Position numbers and translations under genes: made by a program. Source: Hyphomicrobiales bacterium (GTDB lineage Bacteria; Pseudomonadota; Alphaproteobacteria; Rhizobiales; Phreatobacteraceae). Taken from it: DNA of 64,000 nt. Where the stretch lies: assembly GCA_017304475.1 (NCBI GenBank), contig JAFKKV010000029.1:1-64000 (forward strand). Reading direction: 5' to 3'. Shown here piece by piece: positions 27,799-38,272 of the stretch (position 1 is the first letter of the stretch; every line of letters starts with the position of its first letter). The notes below the pieces were generated by a model. The model saw nothing but the letters and a program-made list of their open reading frames with translations. It did not search any database and was not told where the DNA came from.

Positions 27799-29394
27799 AT
27801 GCAACGTCGCCGGTTTCTTTCGACAGCTTCGGCAGCGCTCGGCCTTGCCGTGTTGCCCTTCGGGGCAGGCCCCGCCCGGTCGGCCGATCGGGCGCGCACC
27901 CTCCGGTTCGTGCCGCAGGCGGACCTGGCGGTGCTCGATCCGCTCGGCACCACGGCCTATGTGACGCGCAATCATGCGCTGATGGTGTTCGACACGCTCT
28001 ATGGCATCGACGACCAGCTGAACCCGCAGCCGCAAATGGTCGAAGGCCATACAATCGAGAATGACGGCAAGACCTGGCGTCTCACCTTGCGCGAGGGTCT
28101 GCGTTTCCACGACAACGAGCCGGTTCTGTCGCGCGACGTCGTGGCCAGCATCCGGCGCTGGGGCAAGCGCGACATCTATGCCGGCGCGCTGATGAGCGTG
28201 GTCGACGACCTCGTCGGCGTCTCCGATCGGGTCGTCGAGTTCCGCCTGTCGCGGCCGTTCCGGCAATTGCCCGATGTCCTCGGCAAGGTCGGTTCCAATG
28301 TCGCGGCGATCATGCCCGAGCGCCTGGCCAAGACCGATGCCTTCACGCAGCTCTCCGAGATCGTCGGCAGCGGCCCGTTCAAGTTCATCGCCAGGGAGAG
28401 AAATCCCGGCGCGCTGAATGTCTATGAGAAGTTCGAGGGCTACGTGCCGCGCGGCGGCACGCCGAGCTATCTCGCGGGCCCGAAGGTCGCGCATTTCGAC
28501 CGGGTCGAATGGCACAGCCTTCCCGATCCCTCGACCGCCGCGGCCGCGCTGCAGGCCGGCGAGGTCGATTGGTGGGAGCAGCCGACCTCCGACCTGACGC
28601 CGATGCTGCGCCTGAGCCGCGTGGTCAAGGTGCAGAACCAGGATCCCGCCGGGCTCACCGGACTGATGCGGTTCAACCACATGCAGCCGCCCTTCGACAA
28701 TCCGGCGATCCGCCGCGCCGTCCTGGGCGCCATCGTCCAGTCCGACTACATGATCGCGGCGGCCGGAGACGATCCGGCCATGTGGCGGGACAAGATGGGC
28801 TTCTTCCATCCGGATTCGCCCATGGCCAGCACCGCGGGGCTCGACAAGTTTCCGGCCAAGGTCGACCTCGCCAAGGTCAAGGCCGAGATATTGGCGGCCG
28901 GCTACAAGAACGAGCGGGTCGTGATGATCGCGACCGCCGATTTCCCGGTCATCAACATCATGAGCCAGATCGCCGCCGATGTGCTTCAGAAGATCGGGCT
29001 GAACGTCGACTATCAGACCGCGGACTGGGCCACGATCTCGGCGCGCATGCAGTCCAAGGAACCGGTCGCCAAGGGGGGCTGGAGCGTCACCTGCAATTTC
29101 ACCGCCGGCACCGGCATCTATAACCCGGCCGCCCATACCTGGCTGAGAAGCAATGGCGAGAGAGCCTTTGTCGGCTGGCCGTCGATCCCTGAGATCGAAA
29201 AGCTTCGCCTCGACTGGTTCGAGGCGCCCGACCTCGCGGCGCAGCAGCGGATCTGCCGGGAAATCCAGACGATCGCCTTCGAGCAGGTGCCCTATGTGCC
29301 GCTCGGCTTCTATTACCAGCCGACCGCGTTCCGGTCGAACCTGACGGGAATGTTGAAGGGCGTGCCACTCTTTTACAATATTCGCCGGACCTAG
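27799..29394 (+). CDS. Peptide-type ABC transporter substrate-binding protein
   Basis: A DppA/OppA-class (SBP family 5) periplasmic protein, 531 residues. A twin-arginine signal begins MQRRRFLSTASAALGLAVLP with cleavage near ARSAD. The mature part has FVPQADLAVLDPL, VEGHTIENDGKTWRLTLREG, RFHDNEPVLSRDVVASI and the family stretch MQPPFDNPAIRRAV. GGAG lies seven bases before the ATG at 27799. It is probably the receptor for the DppBCDF-type genes at 32-36 kb. It is clearly paralogous to the protein at 56386 (minus strand). Confidence 0.93.
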   Translation: MQRRRFLSTASAALGLAVLPFGAGPARSADRARTLRFVPQADLAVLDPLGTTAYVTRNHALMVFDTLYGIDDQLNPQPQMVEGHTIENDGKTWRLTLREGLRFHDNEPVLSRDVVASIRRWGKRDIYAGALMSVVDDLVGVSDRVVEFRLSRPFRQLPDVLGKVGSNVAAIMPERLAKTDAFTQLSEIVGSGPFKFIARERNPGALNVYEKFEGYVPRGGTPSYLAGPKVAHFDRVEWHSLPDPSTAAAALQAGEVDWWEQPTSDLTPMLRLSRVVKVQNQDPAGLTGLMRFNHMQPPFDNPAIRRAVLGAIVQSDYMIAAAGDDPAMWRDKMGFFHPDSPMASTAGLDKFPAKVDLAKVKAEILAAGYKNERVVMIATADFPVINIMSQIAADVLQKIGLNVDYQTADWATISARMQSKEPVAKGGWSVTCNFTAGTGIYNPAAHTWLRSNGERAFVGWPSIPEIEKLRLDWFEAPDLAAQQRICREIQTIAFEQVPYVPLGFYYQPTAFRSNLTGMLKGVPLFYNIRRT

Positions 29395-29577
29395 AACCGG
29401 CAGGTCGGGTTCACGCGCGAAAGCCTTCACACTGGACCGTCCGACCATGGGTCTCTGGGCGCATGGTCGGCGTCCCCGCGGCCTGGAGACATGGCAAGTT
29501 TGGTCACCGGCGGCTTTTGGCCGTCGGGCGCCCGGTCATGCCGGTCGCAGGACTGAAAAACGGCATTGGAGTTTCAG

Positions 29578-29928
29578 ATGCATGAGATCGATCCCTTGGC
29601 CGCTCACTTTCCGATCGATCCGGACCGGCTGGATCTGGTCGAGGAGTTCCGGCGCGCGCCCAAGGGCCCGCATAGCGACGCGCTTCAGAAGGTGCTGCAT
29701 CGCATGCGCTGGAGCGGCGAGGCCCGGCGCTATTGCGCCGTCGTCGTCGAGCCCGGCCGGAAATGGATGCTCGGCCGCCTGCCACTCAAGCGTGGTCAGC
29801 CCATCGAGACATTCCCCGAGGCGATTTTCACCAGCCTGGCCGATGTCGAATGGGAGGTTTTCCGCAGGCGTTGGGAAGCGATTACCGGCCGCGCCATTGC
29901 GCCCCGCTCACAGGACCAAGCACAATGA
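29578..29928 (+). CDS. Small subunit, N,N-dimethylformamidase alpha-like
   Basis: A 116-residue soluble protein. Its pattern DALQKVLHRMRWSG, RRYCAVVVEPGRKW, GQPIETFPEAIFTSLADVEW and a final FRRRWEAITG follows the small (alpha) subunit of N,N-dimethylformamidase as I recall it. Its place directly before the large-subunit gene, with a 4-bp overlap, supports this. The ATG at 29578 has TGGAG about six bases upstream; the TTG at 29566 is a weaker start. It probably binds and stabilises the large subunit. The link to dimethylformamide itself is not shown. Confidence 0.75.
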   Translation: MHEIDPLAAHFPIDPDRLDLVEEFRRAPKGPHSDALQKVLHRMRWSGEARRYCAVVVEPGRKWMLGRLPLKRGQPIETFPEAIFTSLADVEWEVFRRRWEAITGRAIAPRSQDQAQ

Positions 29929-32171
29929 TCGATACCACGTCCATCCTGGGTTACGCTTGGCCGCTCTCGGCCGCGGCCGGTGAAGACATCGCGTTTCACC
30001 TCAGCAGCCCGTCGCTGACCAAGGCCAATCTGCGCGTCGTGCGCGTCCGCTGCGGTGACCAGGATCCGGCCGGCCCGGGCCTGCACACCACGCCGGTCGA
30101 GGCCGCGATCGATGGGGCTGTCAGCCTCACCGAGCAGCCGATCCACCCCGGTTCCTATGCGAGCTTCGGCGACAGGCCGACCTTCCAGGCGGGCCGCGAT
30201 CTGTCTTTCGGCTGCTATCTCTTTCCGACCCTGGTGGGTGAGGGGGCCCAGACCATTGCCTCGCGCTGGAATGCCGCGCTCGGTACCGGCTGGAAGCTGG
30301 AGATCGACGGCCAAGGCCATCTCTGCATGGTCGTCGCGACCGCAGGCGGCCGGGTGGTGGCGCGCGCGCCGAAACCGCTGCTGACCCGGGAATGGGTCTT
30401 TGTCGGCGGTGTCATTGCAATGACCCGTGGCGAGGTCGAGATCCACCAGGTGAGCCTGTCCCGCGACGGCGGCCGCGACACCAGCGGATCTGCCAAGGTT
30501 GCCGGTCCGTCGTCGATCGCCTGGCCCGCCGATACGCCCCTGATCCTCGCCGCCGAGGCCTCCGGCAAGCCTTACCCCGCGAGCCCCGTCGGGGCCTGCT
30601 TCAACGGCAAGATCGATCGCCCGAGGATTCATGGTCGCGCCTTGCCGCCGGCCGAACTGCGCGCCTTGGTGGAGGCGCTGCGGCCGGTCGGGACCGATCC
30701 GGATCTCCTGGCCGCCTGGGACTTCAGCCAGGGCATCTCGACCGATCGCGTCACCGATCTCTCGGCCAATCGCTGCGACGGTATCCTGCATCAATTGCCG
30801 ATGCGCGGGGCGACGGGTGCCAATTGGGATGGGCAGTCGCTCAGCTGGACCGAGGTTCCCCATCAATATGGCGCCATTCATTTCCACGAGGACGATTTCG
30901 AGGATAGCGGCTGGCAGCCGACCTGCCGCCTGTCGATCCCGGCCGACTGGACATCCGGATTCTATGCGCTCGAACTGACCGGCGAACTGCCGACCGGCCC
31001 GGTCGAGAGCTATGTGCCGTTCTTCGTGCGGGCGCCGCGGGGCCGCGCCACGGCGCCATTGCTGGTGGTCGCCTCGACGGCGACGTTTCTCGCCTATGCC
31101 AATATCGGCACCCGGCTCGACCAGTCGGGTTTCGAGGTTCACAGCGAAGGCCTGGTCACGCTCAGCGCCGACGATGTCTATCTCAGCGAACATCGCGAGC
31201 TCGGGCTGTCGACCTATGACACCCATACCGACGGCAGCGGTGTCTGTTATTCCTCCGGCGCCCGGCCGATCCTCAACATGCGGCCGCGCGGCAATACCTT
31301 CAACTATGTCAACGACACCCATCTGCTCGACTGGCTCGAGGAACAGCAGATCCCCTATGACGTCCTGACCGACGAGGATATCGACCGGCAAGGCGCGGAG
31401 GCGCTGAAGCCCTACCGCACCGTCATCACCGGTTCGCATCCCGAATATTTTTCGAAGCCGATGTTCGACGCCTTCGAGGCCTACCAGAACGGTGGCGGTC
31501 GCCACATGTATCTCGGCGGCAACGGCTTCTACTGGCGCATCGCCTTCCATCCCACCCGCATCGGCCAGATCGAGATCCGGCGTGGCGACACCGGCACGCG
31601 CACCTGGGAGGGCGAGGCGGGCGAGAACCATCTGTCCTTCACCGGCGAGCCGAGCGGGCTCTGGCGTAGCAATGGCCGGCCGCCGCAGCGCCTCGTCGGC
31701 GTCGGTTTCGATGCGCAGGTCTTCGACCGCTCGTCGTTCTACCGGCGGCTGCCCGACAGTTTCGATCCGCAGGTCGGTTTCGCCTTCGAAGGCATCGGCG
31801 CGGACGAGCGCATCGGCGATTTCGGATTGAGGCTCGGCGGCGCCGCCGGACTGGAGATCGACCGGGCCGACCGGACGCTCGGCTCGGCGCCCAATATTCG
31901 GATATTGGCGACCGCCGACCAGATCGGCCAGGGCGGACTGCCGACGCCGGAGGAATTCCGCACCACCCATCGCGGCCTGACCGGCGATCAGAATGCCCGG
32001 GTTCGCGCCGATATCGTGTTCTTCGAGACGGCGGCCGGCGGGGCCGTGTTCTCGACCGGGTCGATCGCGTGGTGCTGTGCGCTGTCCCACAACGGCTACG
32101 ACAACAATGTCAGCCGCCTGACCGGCAACGTGCTGCGCCGCTTTCTCGATCCCCGGCCATTCGCCGAATAG
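29925..32171 (+). CDS. Large catalytic subunit, N,N-dimethylformamidase beta-like amidohydrolase
   Basis: A 748-residue protein of the dimethylformamidase beta family, which hydrolyses a formamide/amide bond at a mononuclear iron site. Residues about 60-290 look like a LamG-type beta-sandwich (LLAAWDFSQG, DLSANRCDG), and the rest is the catalytic part. The known enzyme is reported to hold iron with two tyrosines and one glutamate. Tyr391 (FLAYAN), Tyr431 (STYDTH) and Glu507 (SHPEYF) occupy matching places and spacing here. GGGRHMYLGGNGFYWRI is another strongly conserved stretch. The ATG at 29925 overlaps the small-subunit stop. Lying between a peptide-type binding protein and its permeases, it probably acts on an imported amide. 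Dimethylformamide is only one possible substrate. Confidence 0.82.
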   Translation: MIDTTSILGYAWPLSAAAGEDIAFHLSSPSLTKANLRVVRVRCGDQDPAGPGLHTTPVEAAIDGAVSLTEQPIHPGSYASFGDRPTFQAGRDLSFGCYLFPTLVGEGAQTIASRWNAALGTGWKLEIDGQGHLCMVVATAGGRVVARAPKPLLTREWVFVGGVIAMTRGEVEIHQVSLSRDGGRDTSGSAKVAGPSSIAWPADTPLILAAEASGKPYPASPVGACFNGKIDRPRIHGRALPPAELRALVEALRPVGTDPDLLAAWDFSQGISTDRVTDLSANRCDGILHQLPMRGATGANWDGQSLSWTEVPHQYGAIHFHEDDFEDSGWQPTCRLSIPADWTSGFYALELTGELPTGPVESYVPFFVRAPRGRATAPLLVVASTATFLAYANIGTRLDQSGFEVHSEGLVTLSADDVYLSEHRELGLSTYDTHTDGSGVCYSSGARPILNMRPRGNTFNYVNDTHLLDWLEEQQIPYDVLTDEDIDRQGAEALKPYRTVITGSHPEYFSKPMFDAFEAYQNGGGRHMYLGGNGFYWRIAFHPTRIGQIEIRRGDTGTRTWEGEAGENHLSFTGEPSGLWRSNGRPPQRLVGVGFDAQVFDRSSFYRRLPDSFDPQVGFAFEGIGADERIGDFGLRLGGAAGLEIDRADRTLGSAPNIRILATADQIGQGGLPTPEEFRTTHRGLTGDQNARVRADIVFFETAAGGAVFSTGSIAWCCALSHNGYDNNVSRLTGNVLRRFLDPRPFAE

Positions 32172-32207
32172 GCGTCCGTCGCCCGGCTTGTCCTGCGAGG
32201 TCACCCC

Positions 32208-33149
32208 ATGGGGTTCTTCATCCTGCGGCGGCTGCTGCTGACCCTGCCTGTCATGGCGGTGGTGGCACTGTTCGTCTTCAGCCTGCTCTATGTCGCGCCC
32301 GGGGATCCCGCGGCGGTTCTCGCCGGCGACCAGGCGACGCCGGCCGAGCTCGAGCGCATCCGCCTGAGGCTCGGCCTCGACCAGTCTTTCGCCGTCCGCT
32401 TCGCCAACTGGGCCCTTGCCGCCCTTCAGGGCGATCTCGGCAGCTCGCTGTTCTCAGGGCAATCGGTCTCGTCGATGATCGCCCAGCGTCTCGTGCCGAC
32501 ATTGTCGCTGATGGTCCTGACCTTGATCATTTCCGTGTCGGTTGCCGTGCCCCTGGGCGTCTTCGCGGCCGCTCGCCAAGGCAGCATGATCGATCGGGCG
32601 ATTTCATCCTTCGCCGTGCTCGGCTTTTCCCTGCCTGTCTTCGTGGTCGGCTATCTGCTCGCCTATACGCTGGCGCTGCAGCTCGGCTGGTTTCCGGTCC
32701 AGGGTTATGTGCCGCCGTCGGCCGGTTTCGGGCCGTTCCTCTGCAGCCTGGTCCTTCCGGCCCTGGCGCTGTCGGGCGGCTATGTCGCGCTGATCACGCG
32801 CATCACCCGGTCGACCATGCTGGAGGTGCTCGCGCAGGATTACGTCCGCGCGGCCAAGGCGAAGGGCGTCACCCGCCGCACGGTGCTGTTCCTGCATGCG
32901 CTGAAGAACGCCGCCCTGCCGATCATATCGATCGTCGGCATCGGCATCGCGGCTTTGATCAGCGGCGCCGTCGTCACCGAGACCGTCTTCGGCATTCCCG
33001 GGCTCGGCCGGCTGATCGTCGATGCGCTGTTGCGGCGTGACTATCCGATCATCCAGGGCGTCGTGCTGGTGTTCAGCTTCGCCTATATCATCGTCAATCT
33101 CGCGATCGACGTTCTCTATACGCTGCTTGATCCGAGGGTCCGGTATTGA
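32208..33149 (+). CDS. ABC transporter permease, DppB-like
   Basis: A 313-residue inner-membrane permease of the dipeptide/nickel/oligopeptide type with about six helices. It begins GFFILRRLLLTLPVMAVVAL and has the DppB features APGDPA, RLGLDQ, the EAA loop YVRAAKAKGVTRRTVLFLHA and a final VLYTLLDPRVRY. CGAGGT precedes the ATG. The stop overlaps the next start (TTGA). Confidence 0.93.
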   Translation: MGFFILRRLLLTLPVMAVVALFVFSLLYVAPGDPAAVLAGDQATPAELERIRLRLGLDQSFAVRFANWALAALQGDLGSSLFSGQSVSSMIAQRLVPTLSLMVLTLIISVSVAVPLGVFAAARQGSMIDRAISSFAVLGFSLPVFVVGYLLAYTLALQLGWFPVQGYVPPSAGFGPFLCSLVLPALALSGGYVALITRITRSTMLEVLAQDYVRAAKAKGVTRRTVLFLHALKNAALPIISIVGIGIAALISGAVVTETVFGIPGLGRLIVDALLRRDYPIIQGVVLVFSFAYIIVNLAIDVLYTLLDPRVRY

Positions 33150-34062
33150 ATACGGCAGTCGATATTTCAGCGGGCCGGCTTTTCCAGGCGGCACCCGACC
33201 TTCCCGTGCTCGTCGCGCCGCCGCGGGCGCGGGGACGGATCGCGACATTCGCACGGCGTCATCCGACCATACTGCTCGGCGGAACGCTGCTCCTGATCAT
33301 CGCGCTTCTGGCCCTTCTGGCGCCGTGGCTGGGGACGGTCGATCCCCAGGCCGTCACCCCGTCGCGACGCATCCGCGCGCCATCGGAAACCAATTGGTTC
33401 GGCACCGACGGCCTTGGCCGGGACGTCTATTCGCGGGTGATCTATGGTGCCCGGACATCGCTCCTGGTCGGCCTGGTGGTCGCCGCGATAGCCACCACGG
33501 CCGGCGTCGTCATCGGGGTGGTCTCCGGCTTCGTCCGCTGGCTCGATCCGGTCATCATGCGGGTCATCGACGGGCTGATGGCCATCCCCTCGGTGCTGAT
33601 CGCCATCGCCTTGCTCGGGGTCGTCAGCGGTTCCACCATGAGCGTGGTCCTGGCGATCGCGCTCGCCGAATTTCCCCGGGTCGCCCGCCTTGTCCGCGGC
33701 GTCGTCCTGTCGCTGCGCGAGCAGCCCTATGTCAGCGCGGCGATCGCCTGCGGGTCGAGCACCAGCAAGATCATGGCCCGACACATCCTGCCGAACGCCA
33801 TCGATCCGATCATCGTTCAAGCGACCTATATCGGCGCCTCCGCGATCATCACCGAGGCCATTCTGTCGTTCATCGGGGTGGGCACGCCGCCGACCGTGCC
33901 GAGCTGGGGCAATATCATGGCCGAGGGCAGGGCGCTCTGGCAGGTCAAACCCTATATCGTCTTCTTTCCCTCGATCTTCCTCTGCCTCACCGTCCTGTCG
34001 GTCAATCTGCTCGGGGACGGGCTGAGGGACCTGCTCGATCCTCGCGCCAGCAAGAGGATCTG

Positions 34063-34063
<1 letters not shown>
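33146..34063 (+). CDS. ABC transporter permease, DppC-like
   Basis: The second permease of the importer, 305 residues. It has the DppC N-terminal helix followed by TNWFGTDGLGRDVYSRVIYGARTS (broken across the loop), the EAA loop YVSAAIACGSSTSKIMARHI and the ending GDGLRDLLDPR. The start is a TTG at 33146 overlapping the DppB-like stop, with GAGGG about eight bases upstream. Its stop overlaps the ATPase ATG. Confidence 0.93.
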
Positions 34064-35054
<991 letters not shown>

Positions 35055-35058
<4 letters not shown>

Positions 35059-36020
35059 CCGCTCTTCTCGAAGTCTCCGCGCTGACAAAGCACTTCCCGC
35101 TGTCGGGCGGCTTTCTGTCGCGGTCGCGCGAGACCGTGCGCGCCGTCGACGGAGTGTCGTTTTCAGTCGCTTCGGGGGAAACGCTGTCCATTGTCGGCGA
35201 AAGCGGCTGCGGCAAGTCGACCGTCGGCAAGCTGATCCTGCGATTGACCGAGGCGACCTCGGGCACGGTGCGTTTCGCCGGTCGCGACTATGGCGTCGCG
35301 AATGCCGGGGATATGAAGGCGATCCGCCGGCGGTTGCAGGTGGTGTTCCAGGATCCCTATAGCAGCATGAACCCACGCATGCGGGTGCGCGAGATCGTCG
35401 CCGAGCCGCTGCATAATTTCGGGCTCGTCGCCACGCAGGCCGAGGCGACCGACCGGGTTCGCGAACTGCTGGTCCAGGTCGGCCTGCCGGCCGATGCCGC
35501 CGACCGCTACCCGCACGAATTCTCCGGCGGCCAGCGCCAGCGCATCTGCATCGCGCGGGCTTTGGCCCCGGGCGCCGACCTGATCATCTGCGACGAGGCG
35601 GTGTCCGCGCTCGACGTCTCGGTCAAGGCGCAGATCGTCAATCTGCTGGCCGACTTGCAGGACCGGCTGGGCGTCGCCTTTCTCTTCATCAGCCACGACA
35701 TGGCGATCGTCGAACATCTGACCAACCGGGTCGCGGTGATGTATCTCGGCAAGATCGTCGAGCTCGCCGACCGGCGCCAATTGTTCAGCCGCGCGCACCA
35801 TCCCTATACCCGCGCCTTGCTGTCGGCCGTGCCGGTGCCCCGGCTGAACGCCAGGCGGGAACGGATCGCCCTGGTCGGCGACGTGCCGAGCCCGATCGAT
35901 CCGCCGCCCGGATGCCGGTTTCACACGCGCTGCCCGCTGGCCTTCGACCGCTGCCGGACCGAAGAACCGCAACTGCGCCCGATCGCGGGCGGCCACGTCT
36001 CGGCCTGCCATCGCGATTGA
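35055..36020 (+). CDS. ABC transporter ATP-binding protein, DppF-like
   Basis: The second ATPase of the importer, 321 residues. Walker A GESGCGKST, Q-loop FQDPYSSMNPR, signature FSGGQRQRICIARAL, Walker B LIICDEAVSALD, H-loop FISHDMAIVEHL. The C-terminal Cys motif is PPGCRFHTRCPLAFDRC followed by ACH. It pairs with the DppD-like protein as a heterodimer. It is followed after 55 bases by the KDPG-aldolase gene in the same direction. Confidence 0.94.
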
Positions 36021-36075
36021 GCGGCATCGAGCCTTTGCCCGACGCACGATCACCCTGAGAGTTGAGGAGGCACCC

Positions 36076-36744
36076 ATGCCGCACCATCACGCCGCCCGCC
36101 GCGGCACGTCATCCATGGCGGCGATCCTGGCCGGCAAGGCCCGGCTGATCCCGGTGCTGCAGGTCGACAATGCCGATCATGCCGAGCCGCTTCTCACCGC
36201 GCTGGAAAGCGCCGGCATCGCCGCGATCGAGGTCACCTTGCGGACGCCCGCCGCCCTCGAGGTGATCAGGCGGATGAGCCGGGCAGCCAGCAGCGCAACG
36301 GTCGGCGCGGGCACGCTGACGCGGCCCGAACAGTTCGCCCAGATACGCGACGCCGGCGCCGGCTTTGCCGTCAGCCCGGCTCTGACGCCGACCTTGGCGG
36401 AAGCCGCCCATGCCGTGGGCTTGCCCTATGTGCCGGGCGTCGCGACGCCGTCGGAAGTGCTGCGCGCGCGGGAGCTCGGCTTCCACGAATTGAAGTTCTT
36501 CCCCGCCGACCTGATGGGCGGCACCGGCTGGCTGCGCCACATGCTGCCGCTCTATCCGGATGTCAGCTTCTGCCCGACCGGCGGAATTTCCGATCGGAAC
36601 ATCGGCTCCTTCCTGGAACTCGCCAATGTCTTCGCCGCCGGCGGGGTCTATCTGGCGCCGGCCAAGCTCATCGAAGCGGCACGCTGGGAGGAGATCCGGC
36701 AAGGTGCGACCCAGTCGGTGGCGGTCGCCGCGCCGTTCCAATGA
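36076..36744 (+). CDS. eda: KDPG/KHG aldolase (2-dehydro-3-deoxy-6-phosphogluconate aldolase type)
   Basis: A class I aldolase of 222 residues that typically splits 2-keto-3-deoxy sugar-acid phosphates or 4-hydroxy-2-oxoglutarate into pyruvate and an aldehyde. The catalytic glutamate is Glu52 in IEVTLRTP and the Schiff-base lysine is Lys140 in ELKFFPAD. Phosphate-loop residues are in PTGGIS. A GAGGAGG site precedes the ATG; the first 13 residues (His/Arg-rich) are extra, and Met14 is also possible. As the last gene of the cluster it may provide the final pyruvate-forming step. The natural substrate could differ from KDPG. Confidence 0.88.
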   Translation: MPHHHAARRGTSSMAAILAGKARLIPVLQVDNADHAEPLLTALESAGIAAIEVTLRTPAALEVIRRMSRAASSATVGAGTLTRPEQFAQIRDAGAGFAVSPALTPTLAEAAHAVGLPYVPGVATPSEVLRARELGFHELKFFPADLMGGTGWLRHMLPLYPDVSFCPTGGISDRNIGSFLELANVFAAGGVYLAPAKLIEAARWEEIRQGATQSVAVAAPFQ

Positions 36745-36762
36745 GCCGGTCGGTTTCCGGCG

Positions 36763-37983
36763 CTACGCACTGCCGCGCTTTCCCCGTTCCTGGAACAAGG
36801 TGAGCGCCACGGTCAGCAGCATGAAGACGACGGCCACGCCGAACACGCCGGCGGGATGGCCGTGGTCCAGGAGGCCGGCGAACAGGATCGGGCCGACCGC
36901 GCCGCCGACATTGAAGCCGGTCGAAACGATGCCGAAGACGCGTCCCTCGGCGCCGGGCGGAGCCGCGGCGCGCACCAGCATGTCGCGCGAGGGGGTGATG
37001 ACACCCGCCAGGAAGCCGGCGGCGCCCATCAGGACCACCAGGACGATGGGCGGCAGGCTCACCAGCGCGATCACCGACACCAGCGCGGCGGTTGCCAGGA
37101 AGGCGCCAGCCGCCAGCTGCCCATGCCGCGTGGTGCGGTCGGCCAGCGCGCCGCCGGCCAGCACGCCGAAGGCGCTGGCGAACAGGAAGGCGGTCAGCGC
37201 CATATTGGCCAGCGCCAGGTCCAGGCCGTAGCCGGCGACGAAAGCCGCCACGGAGAAATTCTGGATGCCGCCGGTGCTGAGATTGAGCAGGACGAAGAGC
37301 AGGGTCAGCGACACCACCGCCGGCGTGAACAGCGAGGGCCGTGCGTCGCCCGCATCGGCATTGGCGACGGTGCGGGCGCGATCGCGCGGGCCGGCGGCGG
37401 CAGTCGCCGGTCCGGTCAGCAGCAGCGCCGCGACGGCGAAACCAAGAAGGCCCGACACCGCGAAGGCGGTCTTGATGCCGGCCAGGGCCGCGATCCCCAT
37501 CAGCAGGGCGGGCGCGACCGCCGTGCCGAGGAAACCGGCGAAGGTATGCACGGAAAAGGCGCGTCCCATCCGCTTGCCATCGATGCCGGCGGACAGCAGC
37601 GCATAATCGGCGGGGTGATAGACGCCGTTGGCGAGGCCGGCGGCGGCCATGGCGACGAGCAGCCAAGCGTAGCCGTCGAGAAAGGCAAGCGACAGCAGGC
37701 CGGATCCGCCCATGAGCAGGCCGCCGATCAGCATGCGCCTTGCGCCGAGCCTGTCGGTGAGAAAGCCCATGGGGGTCTGCACCACCAGCGACACCAGGTT
37801 GAACACGGTCAGCGCCGAGCCGATCTGAATGAAGCTCAGGCCGAAATGGCCCGGCAGCAGCGGCAGCAGCGCCGGCAGCGTCATGATGTGGAAATGGCTG
37901 ACCAGATGGGCGGCCGAGACATGGGCGAGCAATGTCGCCTCCTGTCGCCTGGGCACCGGAACATCGTCCGTCGACGCTGTCAT
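36763..37983 (-). CDS. MFS transporter
   Basis: A 406-residue major facilitator with about twelve helices. Motif A is seen as GFLTDRLGARRMLIGG in the loop after helix 2. It is of the small aromatic/drug or sugar efflux type (AtLAB-HLVSHFHIMTLPALLPLLPGHF start). The ATG at 37983 starts just before the first helix; the SD is weak. The frame is open to 38238, but that part is unlike protein. It is tail to tail with the aldolase gene (18-bp gap) and divergent from the SDR at 38273. The substrate is unknown. Confidence 0.88.
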   Translation of the reverse strand: MTASTDDVPVPRRQEATLLAHVSAAHLVSHFHIMTLPALLPLLPGHFGLSFIQIGSALTVFNLVSLVVQTPMGFLTDRLGARRMLIGGLLMGGSGLLSLAFLDGYAWLLVAMAAAGLANGVYHPADYALLSAGIDGKRMGRAFSVHTFAGFLGTAVAPALLMGIAALAGIKTAFAVSGLLGFAVAALLLTGPATAAAGPRDRARTVANADAGDARPSLFTPAVVSLTLLFVLLNLSTGGIQNFSVAAFVAGYGLDLALANMALTAFLFASAFGVLAGGALADRTTRHGQLAAGAFLATAALVSVIALVSLPPIVLVVLMGAAGFLAGVITPSRDMLVRAAAPPGAEGRVFGIVSTGFNVGGAVGPILFAGLLDHGHPAGVFGVAVVFMLLTVALTLFQERGKRGSA

Positions 37984-38272
37984 CTGCAGGAGGCTCTTTC
38001 GCGCTGCGGGCCGGCAGGCCTTTGCATGACCGTGATGGCGGGCCGGCAACCTACTCTGTCGGGTGGTCTCGCGCCAACGGCCAAAAGCGAGCGGCGGCCC
38101 CCGTGTTTCAGCCGATCTCGGCGGTGTCCACCGGCAAGCGGGCAGGGGAATGCTTCCGGGGTGGTGGACTTCCCCGGATCTCCTGCTGCAAGTTCGGTCT
38201 TGTCCGACCGGGCCGGCCTGCATGCCAAGGCTGGCCACGGCCGACGCACAGGGCCCGGCAGGAGTTCACGTC

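Noticed and set aside
37984..38238. N-terminal extension of the MFS protein at 36763-38238
   Set aside because: The added residues are Arg/Pro-rich and not membrane-like, and the first helix begins right after residue 1 of the shorter form.
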